Shown: one piece after another, positions 15,890 through 24,650 of the stretch
Layout: each line of letters opens with the position of its first letter
Position numbering within the stretch: position 1 is the first letter of the stretch
Source: a virus
Length of the DNA stretch: 52,218 nucleotides
Direction: 5' to 3' (one strand)
IMG/VR virus record: IMGVR_UViG_3300033142_001318
Location: 1 to 52,218 of that record
Program-made: the position numbers and the translations under genes
Notes under the pieces: model-generated
What the model saw: the letters and a program-made list of their open reading frames with translations, nothing else
What the model was told of the DNA's origin: nothing
Databases searched by the model: none

Positions 15890-17121
15890 TGTATTTAGGA
15901 GATTATGCTGAGGATCAACCTGTATACTTCGCATGGAATACAAGTGATTCTGACGGAGCATCGATAACACGAAGTGGAGATGGAACGATTTCAGTATACA
16001 AAGATGCATCCAACGGGACTGCGTTTGACACAACACAGGTTACAACCGGGATTACAAACGATGAAGATTTCGATGGATTGACTGGTGTGCATACATGCTC
16101 AATCACAACCACAGATGCGTGGTATGAAACGGGCCATGATTACATGGTGGTGCTTTCAGGATCAACTATAGACACACAGACAGTAAATGTTGTGCTCGCT
16201 CATTTCTCGATAGAAAATAGATTTATGAGGGGAACAGACTCAGCTGCAACAGCGGCAGCACTTACAACACACGACGGAAAGCTCGATACTGTAGATACCA
16301 ATGTCGATAGTATACTGACCGACACAGGAACGACCCTACCAGCCAGATTTACCGGAATCGAGGGAGCAACGTTCGATACTGGAACGGATAGTTTGGAAGC
16401 AGTTCGTAATAGGGGTGACGCCGAGTGGGTTACAGCAACTGGATTCTCAACACATACAGCAGGCGATATATGGTCTGTAGCGACACGTATACTCACAGCA
16501 AGTACTAATTTCAATGATATATCGGCAGCAGACGTCAACACGCAGGTGGATACAGCATTGTCGGACATAAACCTTGACCATCTCATGAAAATCGGGGTAG
16601 ATACCAATTGGGCGACAACCGTGCATCTTGATAGTGCTCTTGGACATATTGCCGACGTAGGTACAACCGCAACATTTGATAGGACTTCAGATGCACTTGA
16701 AGCAATCAGAAACCGTGGTGATAGTGAGTGGATTACAGCCACTGGATTCAATACGGTTGTCCCGGATGCTGCTGGTGTTGCACCTACGGCAGTTGAAATT
16801 CGACAAGAAATGGACGCTAATTCCACAAGATTAGATGCCGATATATCGAGTAGATCAACCGTCACTACAGCACAAGTAAACGCGGAGGTTGTGGATGTGT
16901 TGAGGACCGATACATCAGTTGAACCAACACAAGGTGCACCAACGGCGACACCGACGATGGAGGAAATGATAAAATATCTGTATTTCAAATTGAGGAATAA
17001 AGGAGAAACCACATCAACAGAAGATACGATGTATGCGGATAATGGATCAACAAAGATAATGAAGGCAACTATTAGTGATAATGGAACTACGTTTACAAAG
17101 TCAGAGTATATAAGTGGTTAA
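15886..17121 (+). CDS. Fibre/baseplate-type protein with N-terminal BppU-like domain
   Basis: The protein has 411 residues. Residues 1-110 show a pattern common in phage fibre bases: DYAEDQPVYFAWNTSDSDG ... ISVYKDAS ... GVHTCSITTTDAWYETGHDY ... VLAHFSIENR. Residues 115-350 are Asp/Thr-rich helices with repeats (DSLEAVRNRGDAEWVTATGF and DALEAIRNRGDSEWITATGF), probably a trimeric shaft. The C terminus is a short beta segment. It begins inside the last codons of the preceding fibre gene, with GGAGG upstream. Confidence 0.65.
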   Translation: MMYLGDYAEDQPVYFAWNTSDSDGASITRSGDGTISVYKDASNGTAFDTTQVTTGITNDEDFDGLTGVHTCSITTTDAWYETGHDYMVVLSGSTIDTQTVNVVLAHFSIENRFMRGTDSAATAAALTTHDGKLDTVDTNVDSILTDTGTTLPARFTGIEGATFDTGTDSLEAVRNRGDAEWVTATGFSTHTAGDIWSVATRILTASTNFNDISAADVNTQVDTALSDINLDHLMKIGVDTNWATTVHLDSALGHIADVGTTATFDRTSDALEAIRNRGDSEWITATGFNTVVPDAAGVAPTAVEIRQEMDANSTRLDADISSRSTVTTAQVNAEVVDVLRTDTSVEPTQGAPTATPTMEEMIKYLYFKLRNKGETTSTEDTMYADNGSTKIMKATISDNGTTFTKSEYISG

Positions 17122-17133
17122 GTAGGGGTTTAA

Positions 17134-18801
17134 ATGGCAATAGATAGTGCGGATAAGCGAAAGTCGGCGGTAAATTGGCTCCTTCGGATTTTGCCTATCC
17201 CAGATAGTGTGATAAGTAGTATAGATAGAAAGCATGTAGGTGGATTTTATCGTATATTTGTAGGATTAGTAACTGAGACTATTACACTATCTTCTGATTT
17301 ATTAATCAAAAAGTTAAATGTTGTTGTTGACTTTAGTTCTGATTTATTAATATACACAAGAACTATTAAATCATTAACGTCTGATTTATTAATCAAAAAG
17401 TTAAATGATGTTGTTGACTTTAGTTCTGATTTATTAATCAAAAAATTAAATGTTGTTGTTGACTTTAGTTCTGATTTATTAATATACACAAGAACTATTA
17501 AATCATTAACGTCTGATTTATTAATCAAAAAGTTAAATGTTGTTGTTGACTTTAGTTCTGATTTATTAATCAAAAAGTTAAATGTTGTTGTTGACTTTAG
17601 TTCTGATTTATTAATATACACAAGAACTATTAAATTATTAACGTCTGATTTATTAATTAAGAAATTAGATATACCCGTACCAACGACTTCCGATCTGATT
17701 ATAGTTTTTAAGAGATACGAACTAATATTGTCCGATCTGTTAATCAAGAAGTTAGGTATCATAAAAGCAATAACTATAGATACGCTAATCAGAAGGGTAG
17801 ACAATGTTACAACCTTAATATCAGATATACTGATTAAGAAACTAGATATAGTACGAGATTTAACTACAGATCTGTTGATATATGTAAGAATCATCAATAA
17901 CTTTTCAGCCGACATCCTAATACGTGGTGAGATACTTGTATCAGCAACTATCGATGTACTGGTTGGTGTAAATAATAATGTTAAATCTGTAACATCAGAT
18001 CTATTAACATGTATTACAGACATTAGAAAAAGTACATCATCCGATCTATTGACACAAATCCAATTTTCAGTATCAACTGTGTCTAATATACTGATTAGGA
18101 AGTCGGAAATTGTAGATTACACGTCGGATTTCCTTATTCGTATCACGGATAGAATCAAGAGTATATCTACAGATTTGTTAATGATTGCTGTGATACCTAT
18201 AGTTATGATTTCTGATACACTAATCAGAAAGTTGAAAATACTAGTTCATACAACATCAGATATATTAATCAGTATTACAGATCTGGTAAGAACGACGACT
18301 ACAGATTTATTATTGAAGGGTACATTACCGATATCTATAATTTCTGATACATTATTTAGAGCAGTAGATATTATTAGGTCTGTGACTTCAGATTTGTTGA
18401 TATATACTAGGTATGACATAAATACGACATGTAATATATTATTTAGAAAAACAAATATAATACTATCGAATACGATCGATATATTATTAAGAAAAGTAGA
18501 TACGATAATATCATTTACTACAAATTTATTGTTATATACTAGAACTATCAAAGATGTAATATGTGATTCTCTTATAAGAAAATGTCACCTTGTGGCGGAC
18601 GTAATTGCTGATGTTGTGATTACAATTGAAGAGAGAATAAGATTAAGGTCATATATTAATATATCAGAAGACATAAAATCATATATAACTACTACGATAT
18701 ATAAAGATTCTGGTGTAACAACAACCATATCAGGATATTCAGAGACGGATAGTGGTATATCGATATCAAGATATTCGAAGATAGACCTGAATAATGTATA
18801 A
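17134..18801 (+). CDS. Giant 15-residue-repeat fibre protein (SDLLIKK repeats)
   Basis: After about 48 non-repeat residues, the protein (555 residues) is built from about 31 units of 14-16 residues with the core (S/T)-(S/T/I)-D-x-L-(I/L)-x-(K/R/T), for example SSDLLIKKLNVVVDF and SSDLLIYTRTIKSLT. The first nine are nearly identical; later ones diverge but keep the core. The last 50 residues leave the repeat. Regular alternation of polar and aliphatic positions suggests a beta-solenoid or other fibrous stack. A shorter relative is at 25599. I know no named family for it. The place among adhesins suggests a fibre shaft. Confidence 0.6.
   Translation: MAIDSADKRKSAVNWLLRILPIPDSVISSIDRKHVGGFYRIFVGLVTETITLSSDLLIKKLNVVVDFSSDLLIYTRTIKSLTSDLLIKKLNDVVDFSSDLLIKKLNVVVDFSSDLLIYTRTIKSLTSDLLIKKLNVVVDFSSDLLIKKLNVVVDFSSDLLIYTRTIKLLTSDLLIKKLDIPVPTTSDLIIVFKRYELILSDLLIKKLGIIKAITIDTLIRRVDNVTTLISDILIKKLDIVRDLTTDLLIYVRIINNFSADILIRGEILVSATIDVLVGVNNNVKSVTSDLLTCITDIRKSTSSDLLTQIQFSVSTVSNILIRKSEIVDYTSDFLIRITDRIKSISTDLLMIAVIPIVMISDTLIRKLKILVHTTSDILISITDLVRTTTTDLLLKGTLPISIISDTLFRAVDIIRSVTSDLLIYTRYDINTTCNILFRKTNIILSNTIDILLRKVDTIISFTTNLLLYTRTIKDVICDSLIRKCHLVADVIADVVITIEERIRLRSYINISEDIKSYITTTIYKDSGVTTTISGYSETDSGISISRYSKIDLNNV
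17290..17655 (+). repeat. Tandem 132-bp higher-order repeat inside the fibre gene
   Basis: Units encoding SSDLLIYTRTIKSLT recur with the GAT of the Asp codon at 17341, 17473 and 17605, exactly 132 bases apart. Each period holds three sub-repeats (15, 14 and 15 residues). Near-identity of the DNA indicates recent expansion, so copy number may vary between relatives. Confidence 0.85.
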
Positions 18802-18812
18802 GGAGACAAGAG

Positions 18813-19097
18813 ATGGGAAATAAAATTTACGTAGGTGATATCGGGACCGTTATTACCCTTGATACAAATGAAGATATTTCGTCTGCCACGACCACCGAAA
18901 TTAGAGTTAAGAAAGGTGATGGTACGACAACAACGTGGACGGGTGAATTATCTGGTTCCGATAGTGTGACATATACGATTGTGGACGGTGATTTTAGCTG
19001 TTCAGGTGTATATAAAGTACAGGTATACATTGTAATGACGAGTTGGTCCGGTCTGGGCGAAACGGCAGAATTTCAGGTATATGATGTATTTGAATAG
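18813..19097 (+). CDS. Small BppU-like beta-sandwich protein
   Basis: This 94-residue protein reads VGDIGTVITLDTNEDISSAT, then TEIRVKKGDGTTTTWTGEL and YKVQVYIVMTSWSGLGETAEF, the pattern of BppU/immunoglobulin-like N-terminal domains of phage baseplate proteins. AAGGAG lies upstream. Here the domain stands alone; the neck gene at 26317 carries a similar domain as a fusion. It may be an adaptor holding fibres. Confidence 0.6.
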   Translation: MGNKIYVGDIGTVITLDTNEDISSATTTEIRVKKGDGTTTTWTGELSGSDSVTYTIVDGDFSCSGVYKVQVYIVMTSWSGLGETAEFQVYDVFE

Positions 19098-19126
19098 AAA
19101 TTTAAATATAATGGAGGAATAATAAT

Positions 19127-19747
19127 ATGGCAGCAACAGTAACAATATATGAAGCGAACGGTGGATCAGATGGTGCGCCGGGATCAAAGACCCGTGTAGA
19201 CGGACAGAATTTAGGTAATGGTGTAGATGTAGATGTAAGGTTTTGTACAGAGGATGCATACAATGATGTGGCAGCACATCCATGTATCATACCGGCGGCA
19301 GGGAGTAATTATTCGTATTGGAAACATCTATATCTGAATATAGCCACAGGTACGGGTTTCACGACAGTCAATAATATCAGGTTTTACACCGACGGTACGG
19401 TAGGATGGACTTGTGGAACCGGTGGGGGATTGTATGTAGGTCTCCGTGATACTGGTGATAATGGTGCTCCGATGGACGCGAGTTATGAAATCGCGACGGG
19501 TGTATCAGGTACAAGCGGACATGCTATCGATGATGTGACGAACGGTCATACATATTATAAAGATCAGACACCGGCAACCGCACTCGCGAGTAACTATACA
19601 TCAGGTGCAAGTCTGTTGATAGACAGTGCGGATTATAGTGTTGCGGACGAGTCTGATGCCGTCGTACTTAATGTCAAGATTGCTACAGACGCAACACAGG
19701 GTACACAAGCGGCAGAGACACTTACATTCCTATATGATGAGATTTAG
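19127..19747 (+). CDS. Virion structural protein, beta-rich
   Basis: The protein has 206 residues and GGAGG upstream. It consists of strands such as VTIYEANGGSDGAPGSKTRV, YSYWKHLYLNIATGTGFTTV and a C-terminal DAVVLNVKIATDATQGTQAA then ETLTFLYDEI. The last motif resembles ends of surface or virion beta-sandwich proteins in archaeal viruses. No enzyme motif. A promoter starts directly at its stop codon. Confidence 0.5.
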   Translation: MAATVTIYEANGGSDGAPGSKTRVDGQNLGNGVDVDVRFCTEDAYNDVAAHPCIIPAAGSNYSYWKHLYLNIATGTGFTTVNNIRFYTDGTVGWTCGTGGGLYVGLRDTGDNGAPMDASYEIATGVSGTSGHAIDDVTNGHTYYKDQTPATALASNYTSGASLLIDSADYSVADESDAVVLNVKIATDATQGTQAAETLTFLYDEI

Positions 19748-19811
19748 ATGACCAAAAGGTTTATATACTATTAGTACCAATGTCATATTACATAGTAGGA
19801 AATACTATGTA
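19748..19811 (+). promoter_or_regulatory. TATA promoter and leader hairpin
   Basis: ATGACCAAAAGGTTTATATA (19748-19767) is identical over 20 bases to the promoter at 8926-8945; the TATA box is TTTATATA at 19760-19767. The upstream palindrome is missing here. In the leader, TACATAGTA and TACTATGTA (19789-19811) form a 9-bp hairpin with loop GGAAA. It should drive the gene at 19835. Confidence 0.7.
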
Positions 19812-19834
19812 TAATATTTAGAAGGTTAAACAAA

Positions 19835-20176
19835 ATGAACCCCCCACTTAAATACTATTGGATTGTAACATACACAGACGGTACAGAACTATCACAATTT
19901 GAGGATACCGGGAAAGAGAATATGTGGAAAGAAGTACGACAAGATGATGTAATTCGTGTTTCATGGCGTCAATTTTCACGTAAGATGGCAAAACGTATTG
20001 AGACACCGGTGAAATGGGTATTATTCCCAACCAGTCACACATTAGATTATAAACCTGGAGAGAAAATAATTATATGCCGAAGGAATCATATTGACTTTAG
20101 TACTGGGAATGGTGAAAAAGGTAGACGTACCGAATATATACTCGGAAAAGATAAAGAAGAAATTATAAAATTATGA
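19835..20176 (+). CDS. Hypothetical protein with its own promoter
   Basis: The 113-residue protein begins MNPPLKYYWIVTYTDGTELS and is mixed alpha/beta with a basic centre (RVSWRQFSRKMAKRIETPVK). It ends TEYILGKDKEEIIKL. It has a dedicated TATA promoter inside the adhesin operon, which suggests timing unlike its neighbours, as for the HNH gene with the same promoter. I do not recognise a family. Confidence 0.45.
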   Translation: MNPPLKYYWIVTYTDGTELSQFEDTGKENMWKEVRQDDVIRVSWRQFSRKMAKRIETPVKWVLFPTSHTLDYKPGEKIIICRRNHIDFSTGNGEKGRRTEYILGKDKEEIIKL

Positions 20177-20188
20177 ATGGAGTAATAT

Positions 20189-21886
20189 ATGGTATTTAAA
20201 TTTGAGAATAATGCGTCATCTAGTGTGAATAATACTCCACTCTCTGCCGGTGATCTTACACTGAACCTCCCGGCAGGTGAGGGGGCTAATTTTCCGACGG
20301 TTGGTAATTTTAGATTGACAATCTGGAATGCCACTGTGTACGCTAATCCTGGTGATGATTCCGAAATGGAAATCGTGGAGTGCACATCTCGTACAGATGA
20401 TGTACTCACGATCATCAGAGCACGGGAAGGAACATCGGATGTAGAACATGCACATGGACGTAAAGTAGCATTATTATTAACTTCTGGGGTGTTCAATGAT
20501 CCGACACAAGGTATCTATAATACGTTTGTCGAAGATTCCGACTTCAATGAACAAACTATCCTCGTGGCAGTAACAGATGACACACCAGTAGCCGTAACAG
20601 TCGATGAAGATACCATCGTCGGTAGGATCACGGCAGGAAACGTATCCGCACTTTCTCCGAGTGATGCAAGGACTATCCTCAACATTGAGGATGGTGCAGA
20701 TGTGACGGATGCCGTTAATGTGGATGATGCCGGTGCCATTATGGATACCGACATCGTTGAAGATGAAGGTTTTGTCCGGAAGACCGGATCGGAGACTTAT
20801 GAAGCCATAAAATCAAACCTGAATGCATCTACAGTACCAACAGTAGATGAAGATTCAGGTGATGGTTATGCTGTAGGTAGTCGTTGGATTGACACGAGTG
20901 GAAACGCTGAATATGTATGTATAGATGCATCTTCTGGTGCAGCGGTATGGATGAATACGACCATATCTACAAATACTACACAAGGTCTCACAGATTTATT
21001 TAGGCATTATTGTTCACAGGTCTATGGATGGTGTGGTGGTGGTAGTACGGGTGCAAATTCCGACGTTATAGACAGAATAACACTTACTGCCGATACGACC
21101 AATGCAATCGATAGATGTAATCTATCTATTGCACGGTATGGTGTGAGTTCTTTCACAAATAATGTTTATGGTTGGTTTGGTGGTGGTGATGATGGTTCAA
21201 TTTCCGATACGGTAGATCGGATTACAATAGAGGTGGATACAACTAATGCCTCTGATAGGTGTAGTTTATCTTCATCTAGAAGATATCTCAGTGCATTCAC
21301 AGATAATATACATGGATGGTTCTGTGGTGGGTATGGAACTACTTATTCTAATGTGATAGATAGTATAACTCTAGCTTCAGATACCAATAATGCTGATGAT
21401 AAGTGTGATTTGAGTGTTGCAAGATATGGAATAGGGTGTTTTACTGACAATACTTATGGATTCTTTGGTGGGGGTGACACAGGTGCAATTTCTGATGTTA
21501 TAGATAGAATGACTCTAAGTGATGATATCATAAATGCAATAGATCGTTCTAATTTATCATCGGCACGGAGAAATCTAACGGCATTTACGGACTATATTTC
21601 TGGTTGGTTCTGTGGTGGATATACAACTTCAAACTCTGATATAGTAGATAAGATAGATTTAGCAATTGATATGAATAATGCTGTGGATCGTTGTAATATA
21701 AGTGTTGCAAGATATGCACCATGTTCATTTTCGGATCACTCATACGGGTGGATTTGTGGTGGTTATACTACCGAGGAATCTGATATAGTGGATAGAATTA
21801 CAGTAGCAAACGATACGGTAAATGCTGTAGATAGATGTGATTTAACCGTAGCGAGACATGGATTATCCGGATTTACAGGTAAATAA
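20189..21886 (+). CDS. Tail fibre with C-terminal six-bladed kelch-like propeller (copy 1)
   Basis: The protein has 565 residues. The N-terminal 260 residues form a phage fibre base: SSVNNTPLSAGDLTLNLPAG, then VLTIIRAREGTSDVEHAHGR, a linker with DDAGAIMDTDIVEDEGFVR, and DGYAVGSRWIDTSGNAEYVC (a collar motif of tail fibres). From about residue 279 follow six blades of about 48 residues, each starting (Y/H)GW(F/C)xGG and containing DRITLxxDTxNAxDRCxL...RxGLxxFT. Six such repeats predict a closed six-bladed propeller that binds the receptor. It is the only one of the four propeller genes with the fibre base, so the others may attach to it or replace its tip. Confidence 0.75.
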   Translation: MVFKFENNASSSVNNTPLSAGDLTLNLPAGEGANFPTVGNFRLTIWNATVYANPGDDSEMEIVECTSRTDDVLTIIRAREGTSDVEHAHGRKVALLLTSGVFNDPTQGIYNTFVEDSDFNEQTILVAVTDDTPVAVTVDEDTIVGRITAGNVSALSPSDARTILNIEDGADVTDAVNVDDAGAIMDTDIVEDEGFVRKTGSETYEAIKSNLNASTVPTVDEDSGDGYAVGSRWIDTSGNAEYVCIDASSGAAVWMNTTISTNTTQGLTDLFRHYCSQVYGWCGGGSTGANSDVIDRITLTADTTNAIDRCNLSIARYGVSSFTNNVYGWFGGGDDGSISDTVDRITIEVDTTNASDRCSLSSSRRYLSAFTDNIHGWFCGGYGTTYSNVIDSITLASDTNNADDKCDLSVARYGIGCFTDNTYGFFGGGDTGAISDVIDRMTLSDDIINAIDRSNLSSARRNLTAFTDYISGWFCGGYTTSNSDIVDKIDLAIDMNNAVDRCNISVARYAPCSFSDHSYGWICGGYTTEESDIVDRITVANDTVNAVDRCDLTVARHGLSGFTGK

Positions 21887-21887
21887 T

Positions 21888-22541
21888 ATGACAAATATAG
21901 ATATAGAAAACTATGAAACTTATCATAGTAATTTAAAAGAACAATTTCATGAATTTGCACAGAGAAAATCAGACTTTCAAGTCGAAAAGTTTACAGCGTG
22001 TTCTGATGGTACGATACCATCACATCAATATCGGCATACACTTGTCCAGATTCGTGTTGCACTTACTGAACTAAAAAGGCGGATTGTTGATCGAGAACGT
22101 CAAATCCGGGTTCGGGATCGTGCAATAGAAAATAAATCTGAAGACTGGGATTTAGATGTAGCAGGAGCGGAGACTGAAATTGAATCTCTCACCTATGATA
22201 TTGAATCAAAACTTATTGAGGTTAACGGTTACGCTGCAATTTTGGAACAACTTGAGAAAGAAAATGGTAAACCCTTTACGAATGCCGACTTTCAGGCGGA
22301 TGAACCAGAATATTGGAAACGTAGATTTGCTAGACAAATGCATGATTCCGTAATAGACAGACAGACCGGGTGTGGTCAAGGTAACCTTATTGCACTTCGT
22401 GAAGCATGTATAGATCCAATAATTCCTGGATCTCCGAATCAATTGGAGGTACTACCTATGGATGTTAGAGTTTTGGCATTAATAGCAGAAGGTGTCGATC
22501 TAAAAATGCTTGAGGAAGGCGAAGAGGAAGATGGTATATAA
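21888..22541 (+). CDS. Probable fibre assembly or attachment protein
   Basis: I chose ATG 21888 (AGGTAA upstream) over an earlier in-frame ATG lying inside the propeller gene. The 217-residue protein begins with FHEFAQRKSDFQVEKF, has a long helical centre (LTELKRRIVDRERQIRVRDR), then DEPEYWKRRFARQMHDSVID and a glutamate-rich tail. It overlaps the next propeller gene by 11 bases. A truncated relative of its N terminus (23517) precedes the third propeller gene, so the two kinds travel as pairs, as fibres and their chaperones do. Function is inferred from this pairing. Confidence 0.5.
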   Translation: MTNIDIENYETYHSNLKEQFHEFAQRKSDFQVEKFTACSDGTIPSHQYRHTLVQIRVALTELKRRIVDRERQIRVRDRAIENKSEDWDLDVAGAETEIESLTYDIESKLIEVNGYAAILEQLEKENGKPFTNADFQADEPEYWKRRFARQMHDSVIDRQTGCGQGNLIALREACIDPIIPGSPNQLEVLPMDVRVLALIAEGVDLKMLEEGEEEDGI

Positions 22542-23502
22542 GAGATATACATCAAAATATGTCTCAGATATGTTACGGGTGTGTCGAGCAAATAGATTTG
22601 TTGGTGTAATTATGTTACCTGTTGATGTTATTGTCTATGGAAACTTTTATGGTTGGTTTGGTGGAGGAACAACTGGAGCATATCACGATATCATTGATCG
22701 TATTACCCTTACAGATGATACAACAAATGCAATAGATAGATGTGATTTGACAGTGGGAAGATCACATCTTGCAGCATTCGCAGACAATACGTATGGTTGG
22801 TTCGGTGGTGGAACAATTGGAGCATATCTTAATATCGTTGATCGTATTATCCTTGCAAATGATACAGCAAATGCAATAGATAGATGTGATCTGAGTACAT
22901 CGAGATATGGTCTTGCAGCATTCACAGACGATACTTATGGTTGGTTCGGTGGTGGAGTAGTAGCGAATAATGTTGATCGTATTATCCTTGCAAATGATAC
23001 CGTAAATGCAATAGATAGATGTGATCTGATTGGATATAGATATAATATTGCAGCATTCACAGACAATACGTATGGTTGGTTCGGTGGTGGTATTATTTAT
23101 GCTGGTACTGCAAAATATGATGTAATAGATCGTATTACCCTTGCAGATGATACCACAAATGCAATAGATAGATGTGATTTGACAGTGGCAAGAGATGGTC
23201 TTGCAGCATTCACAGATTTAACTTACGGGTGGTTTGGTGGTGGTCTTGCAGCAGTATATAGGACCAAATGTGTTGATCGTATTACCCTTGCAAATGATAC
23301 CGTAAATGCAATATATAGATGTGATCGGAGTATAGCGAGGGAGGGAGTTGCCGCATTCACAGATGATACTTATGGTTGGTTTGGTGGTGGAAATGGGGAT
23401 GATGATACCATTGATCGTATTACCCTTGCAGATGATACCACAAATGCAATAGATAGATGTAATCTGACTGTAGGAAGAGAAGCAACAGCAGCATTCCATT
23501 AG
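22531..23502 (+). CDS. Six-bladed kelch-like propeller, receptor-binding (copy 2)
   Basis: ATG 22531 is chosen because the product then begins MVYKRYT, like the paralogs MVFRKLT (23617) and MVYRKLT (24651). About 38 N-terminal residues without a fibre base are followed by six blades (YGWFGGGTTGAYHDI, YGWFGGGTIGAYLNI and so on). Cores are nearly identical (DRITLADDTTNAIDRCDLTV) while the loops after GWFGGG differ, as expected for a binding surface. The last blade ends in AAFH. It overlaps the putative assembly protein gene. Confidence 0.7.
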   Translation: MVYKRYTSKYVSDMLRVCRANRFVGVIMLPVDVIVYGNFYGWFGGGTTGAYHDIIDRITLTDDTTNAIDRCDLTVGRSHLAAFADNTYGWFGGGTIGAYLNIVDRIILANDTANAIDRCDLSTSRYGLAAFTDDTYGWFGGGVVANNVDRIILANDTVNAIDRCDLIGYRYNIAAFTDNTYGWFGGGIIYAGTAKYDVIDRITLADDTTNAIDRCDLTVARDGLAAFTDLTYGWFGGGLAAVYRTKCVDRITLANDTVNAIYRCDRSIAREGVAAFTDDTYGWFGGGNGDDDTIDRITLADDTTNAIDRCNLTVGREATAAFH

Positions 23503-23516
23503 GAAATGTATAAAAT

Positions 23517-23627
23517 ATGAATAAAATCACAATCGATAAGATGAAGTCCCGGTTTAGTGAGTTCATTCAAAGAAAGTCCGATTTTCAGATTAAGAAGTTT
23601 GTTGGATGGAGTATAAATGGTATTTAG
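23517..23627 (+). CDS. Truncated paralog of the fibre assembly protein
   Basis: This 36-residue frame reads MKSRFSEFIQRKSDFQIKKF then VGWSINGI. FxEFxQRKSDFQxxKF matches the N terminus of the 217-residue protein at 21888. The frame stops 10 bases into the next propeller gene, so it is a relic or a miniature version. It supports the view that propeller and assembly genes were duplicated as units. Confidence 0.55.
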   Translation: MNKITIDKMKSRFSEFIQRKSDFQIKKFVGWSINGI

Positions 23628-24648
23628 AAAATTAACCCCGGCACGGGTATATGAGTTGTATTATGCCGGATATTATAGTCCTACTGTATTATTATCTGTG
23701 AATCTTATACTTGAGAAATATTGGGGTACCTCTTTTCTAACAGTGGATATGATGGTGAGGTTGCCACCTGGTATTTATGGTTGGTTTACCGGAGGGTATA
23801 TAGGTAGTGGTACAATCGTGAATATAATAGATCGTATAACGTTAGCTGATGATACAACTAATGCAATCGACAGATGTGATCTAACTACTGAAAAATCGTC
23901 GATGGCAGATTTTACAAATGGTATTCATGGTTGGATAGGTGGTGGAAATATTTCTAGTGGTATTTCAGATACGGTAGAGAGGATAACGTTAACTGATGAT
24001 ACAACTAATGCAATCGACAGATGTAATTTAGTGGCATCTCGTAGTGCGTTAGCAGGTGTTACAGATAATATCCATGGTTGGTTTGCTGGTGGTGATTATG
24101 GTTTACCGTGTGATATAGTAGATCGTATTACATTAGCAGATGATACGACTGATGCACTTGATAGATGTAACTTGAGTACTGGCAGATGGGCATTAGCAGG
24201 CTTTACAGATTCTACTCATGGGTGGTTCATGGGCGGAGTGGGATACCAACCGGAGGATATAGTAGATCGAATAACATTTGCAGATGATACAACTAATGCG
24301 ATTGATAGATGCAATTTAACTATACAAAAATATTGGCACGCCGCCTTTGCAGATTCAACTTATGGGTGGTCTGTTGGTGGGATGGGGATGGCTGGTGTAG
24401 TTGATATAATAGATCGTATAATGTTAGCTGATGATACAACTAATGCAATCGACAGATGTGATCTAACTATTGCTCGATATGGCACTTCCGCTTTTACAGA
24501 TTTAACTTACGGGTGGTTTGGTGGTGGATACGCTACAATATCCTACGATATAGTAGATCGAATTACATTAGCAGATGATACGACTAATGCTATCGATAGA
24601 TGTGATTTAACTGTTGGAAGATCAAGATTAGCAGGATTCACGGGGTAA
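23617..24648 (+). CDS. Six-bladed kelch-like propeller, receptor-binding (copy 3)
   Basis: The 343-residue protein starts MVFRKLTPARVYEL, has a hydrophobic segment to about residue 50, then six blades: YGWFTGG, HGWIGGG, HGWFAGG, HGWFMGG, YGWSVGG, YGWFGGG. Blade 3 carries the loop DYGLPCDIVDR, found again in blade 5 of the next gene; blades 5-6 share RYGTSAFTDLTYGWFG with blades 2-3 of the next gene. That indicates gene conversion between copies. Presumed role is host receptor binding. Confidence 0.7.
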   Translation: MVFRKLTPARVYELYYAGYYSPTVLLSVNLILEKYWGTSFLTVDMMVRLPPGIYGWFTGGYIGSGTIVNIIDRITLADDTTNAIDRCDLTTEKSSMADFTNGIHGWIGGGNISSGISDTVERITLTDDTTNAIDRCNLVASRSALAGVTDNIHGWFAGGDYGLPCDIVDRITLADDTTDALDRCNLSTGRWALAGFTDSTHGWFMGGVGYQPEDIVDRITFADDTTNAIDRCNLTIQKYWHAAFADSTYGWSVGGMGMAGVVDIIDRIMLADDTTNAIDRCDLTIARYGTSAFTDLTYGWFGGGYATISYDIVDRITLADDTTNAIDRCDLTVGRSRLAGFTG

Positions 24649-24650
24649 TC

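Noticed and set aside
16200-17012. 270-codon minus-strand frame
   Set aside because: Antisense shadow of the BppU-like fibre gene; no start signal or recognisable domain.
17290-17655. Possible CRISPR array
   Set aside because: The repeats are back to back without unique spacers and lie in one open frame encoding a repeat protein.
17247-18023. 258-codon minus-strand frame opposite the repeat gene
   Set aside because: It only mirrors the repeated codons of the rightward fibre gene, has no ribosome site and gives a low-complexity product.
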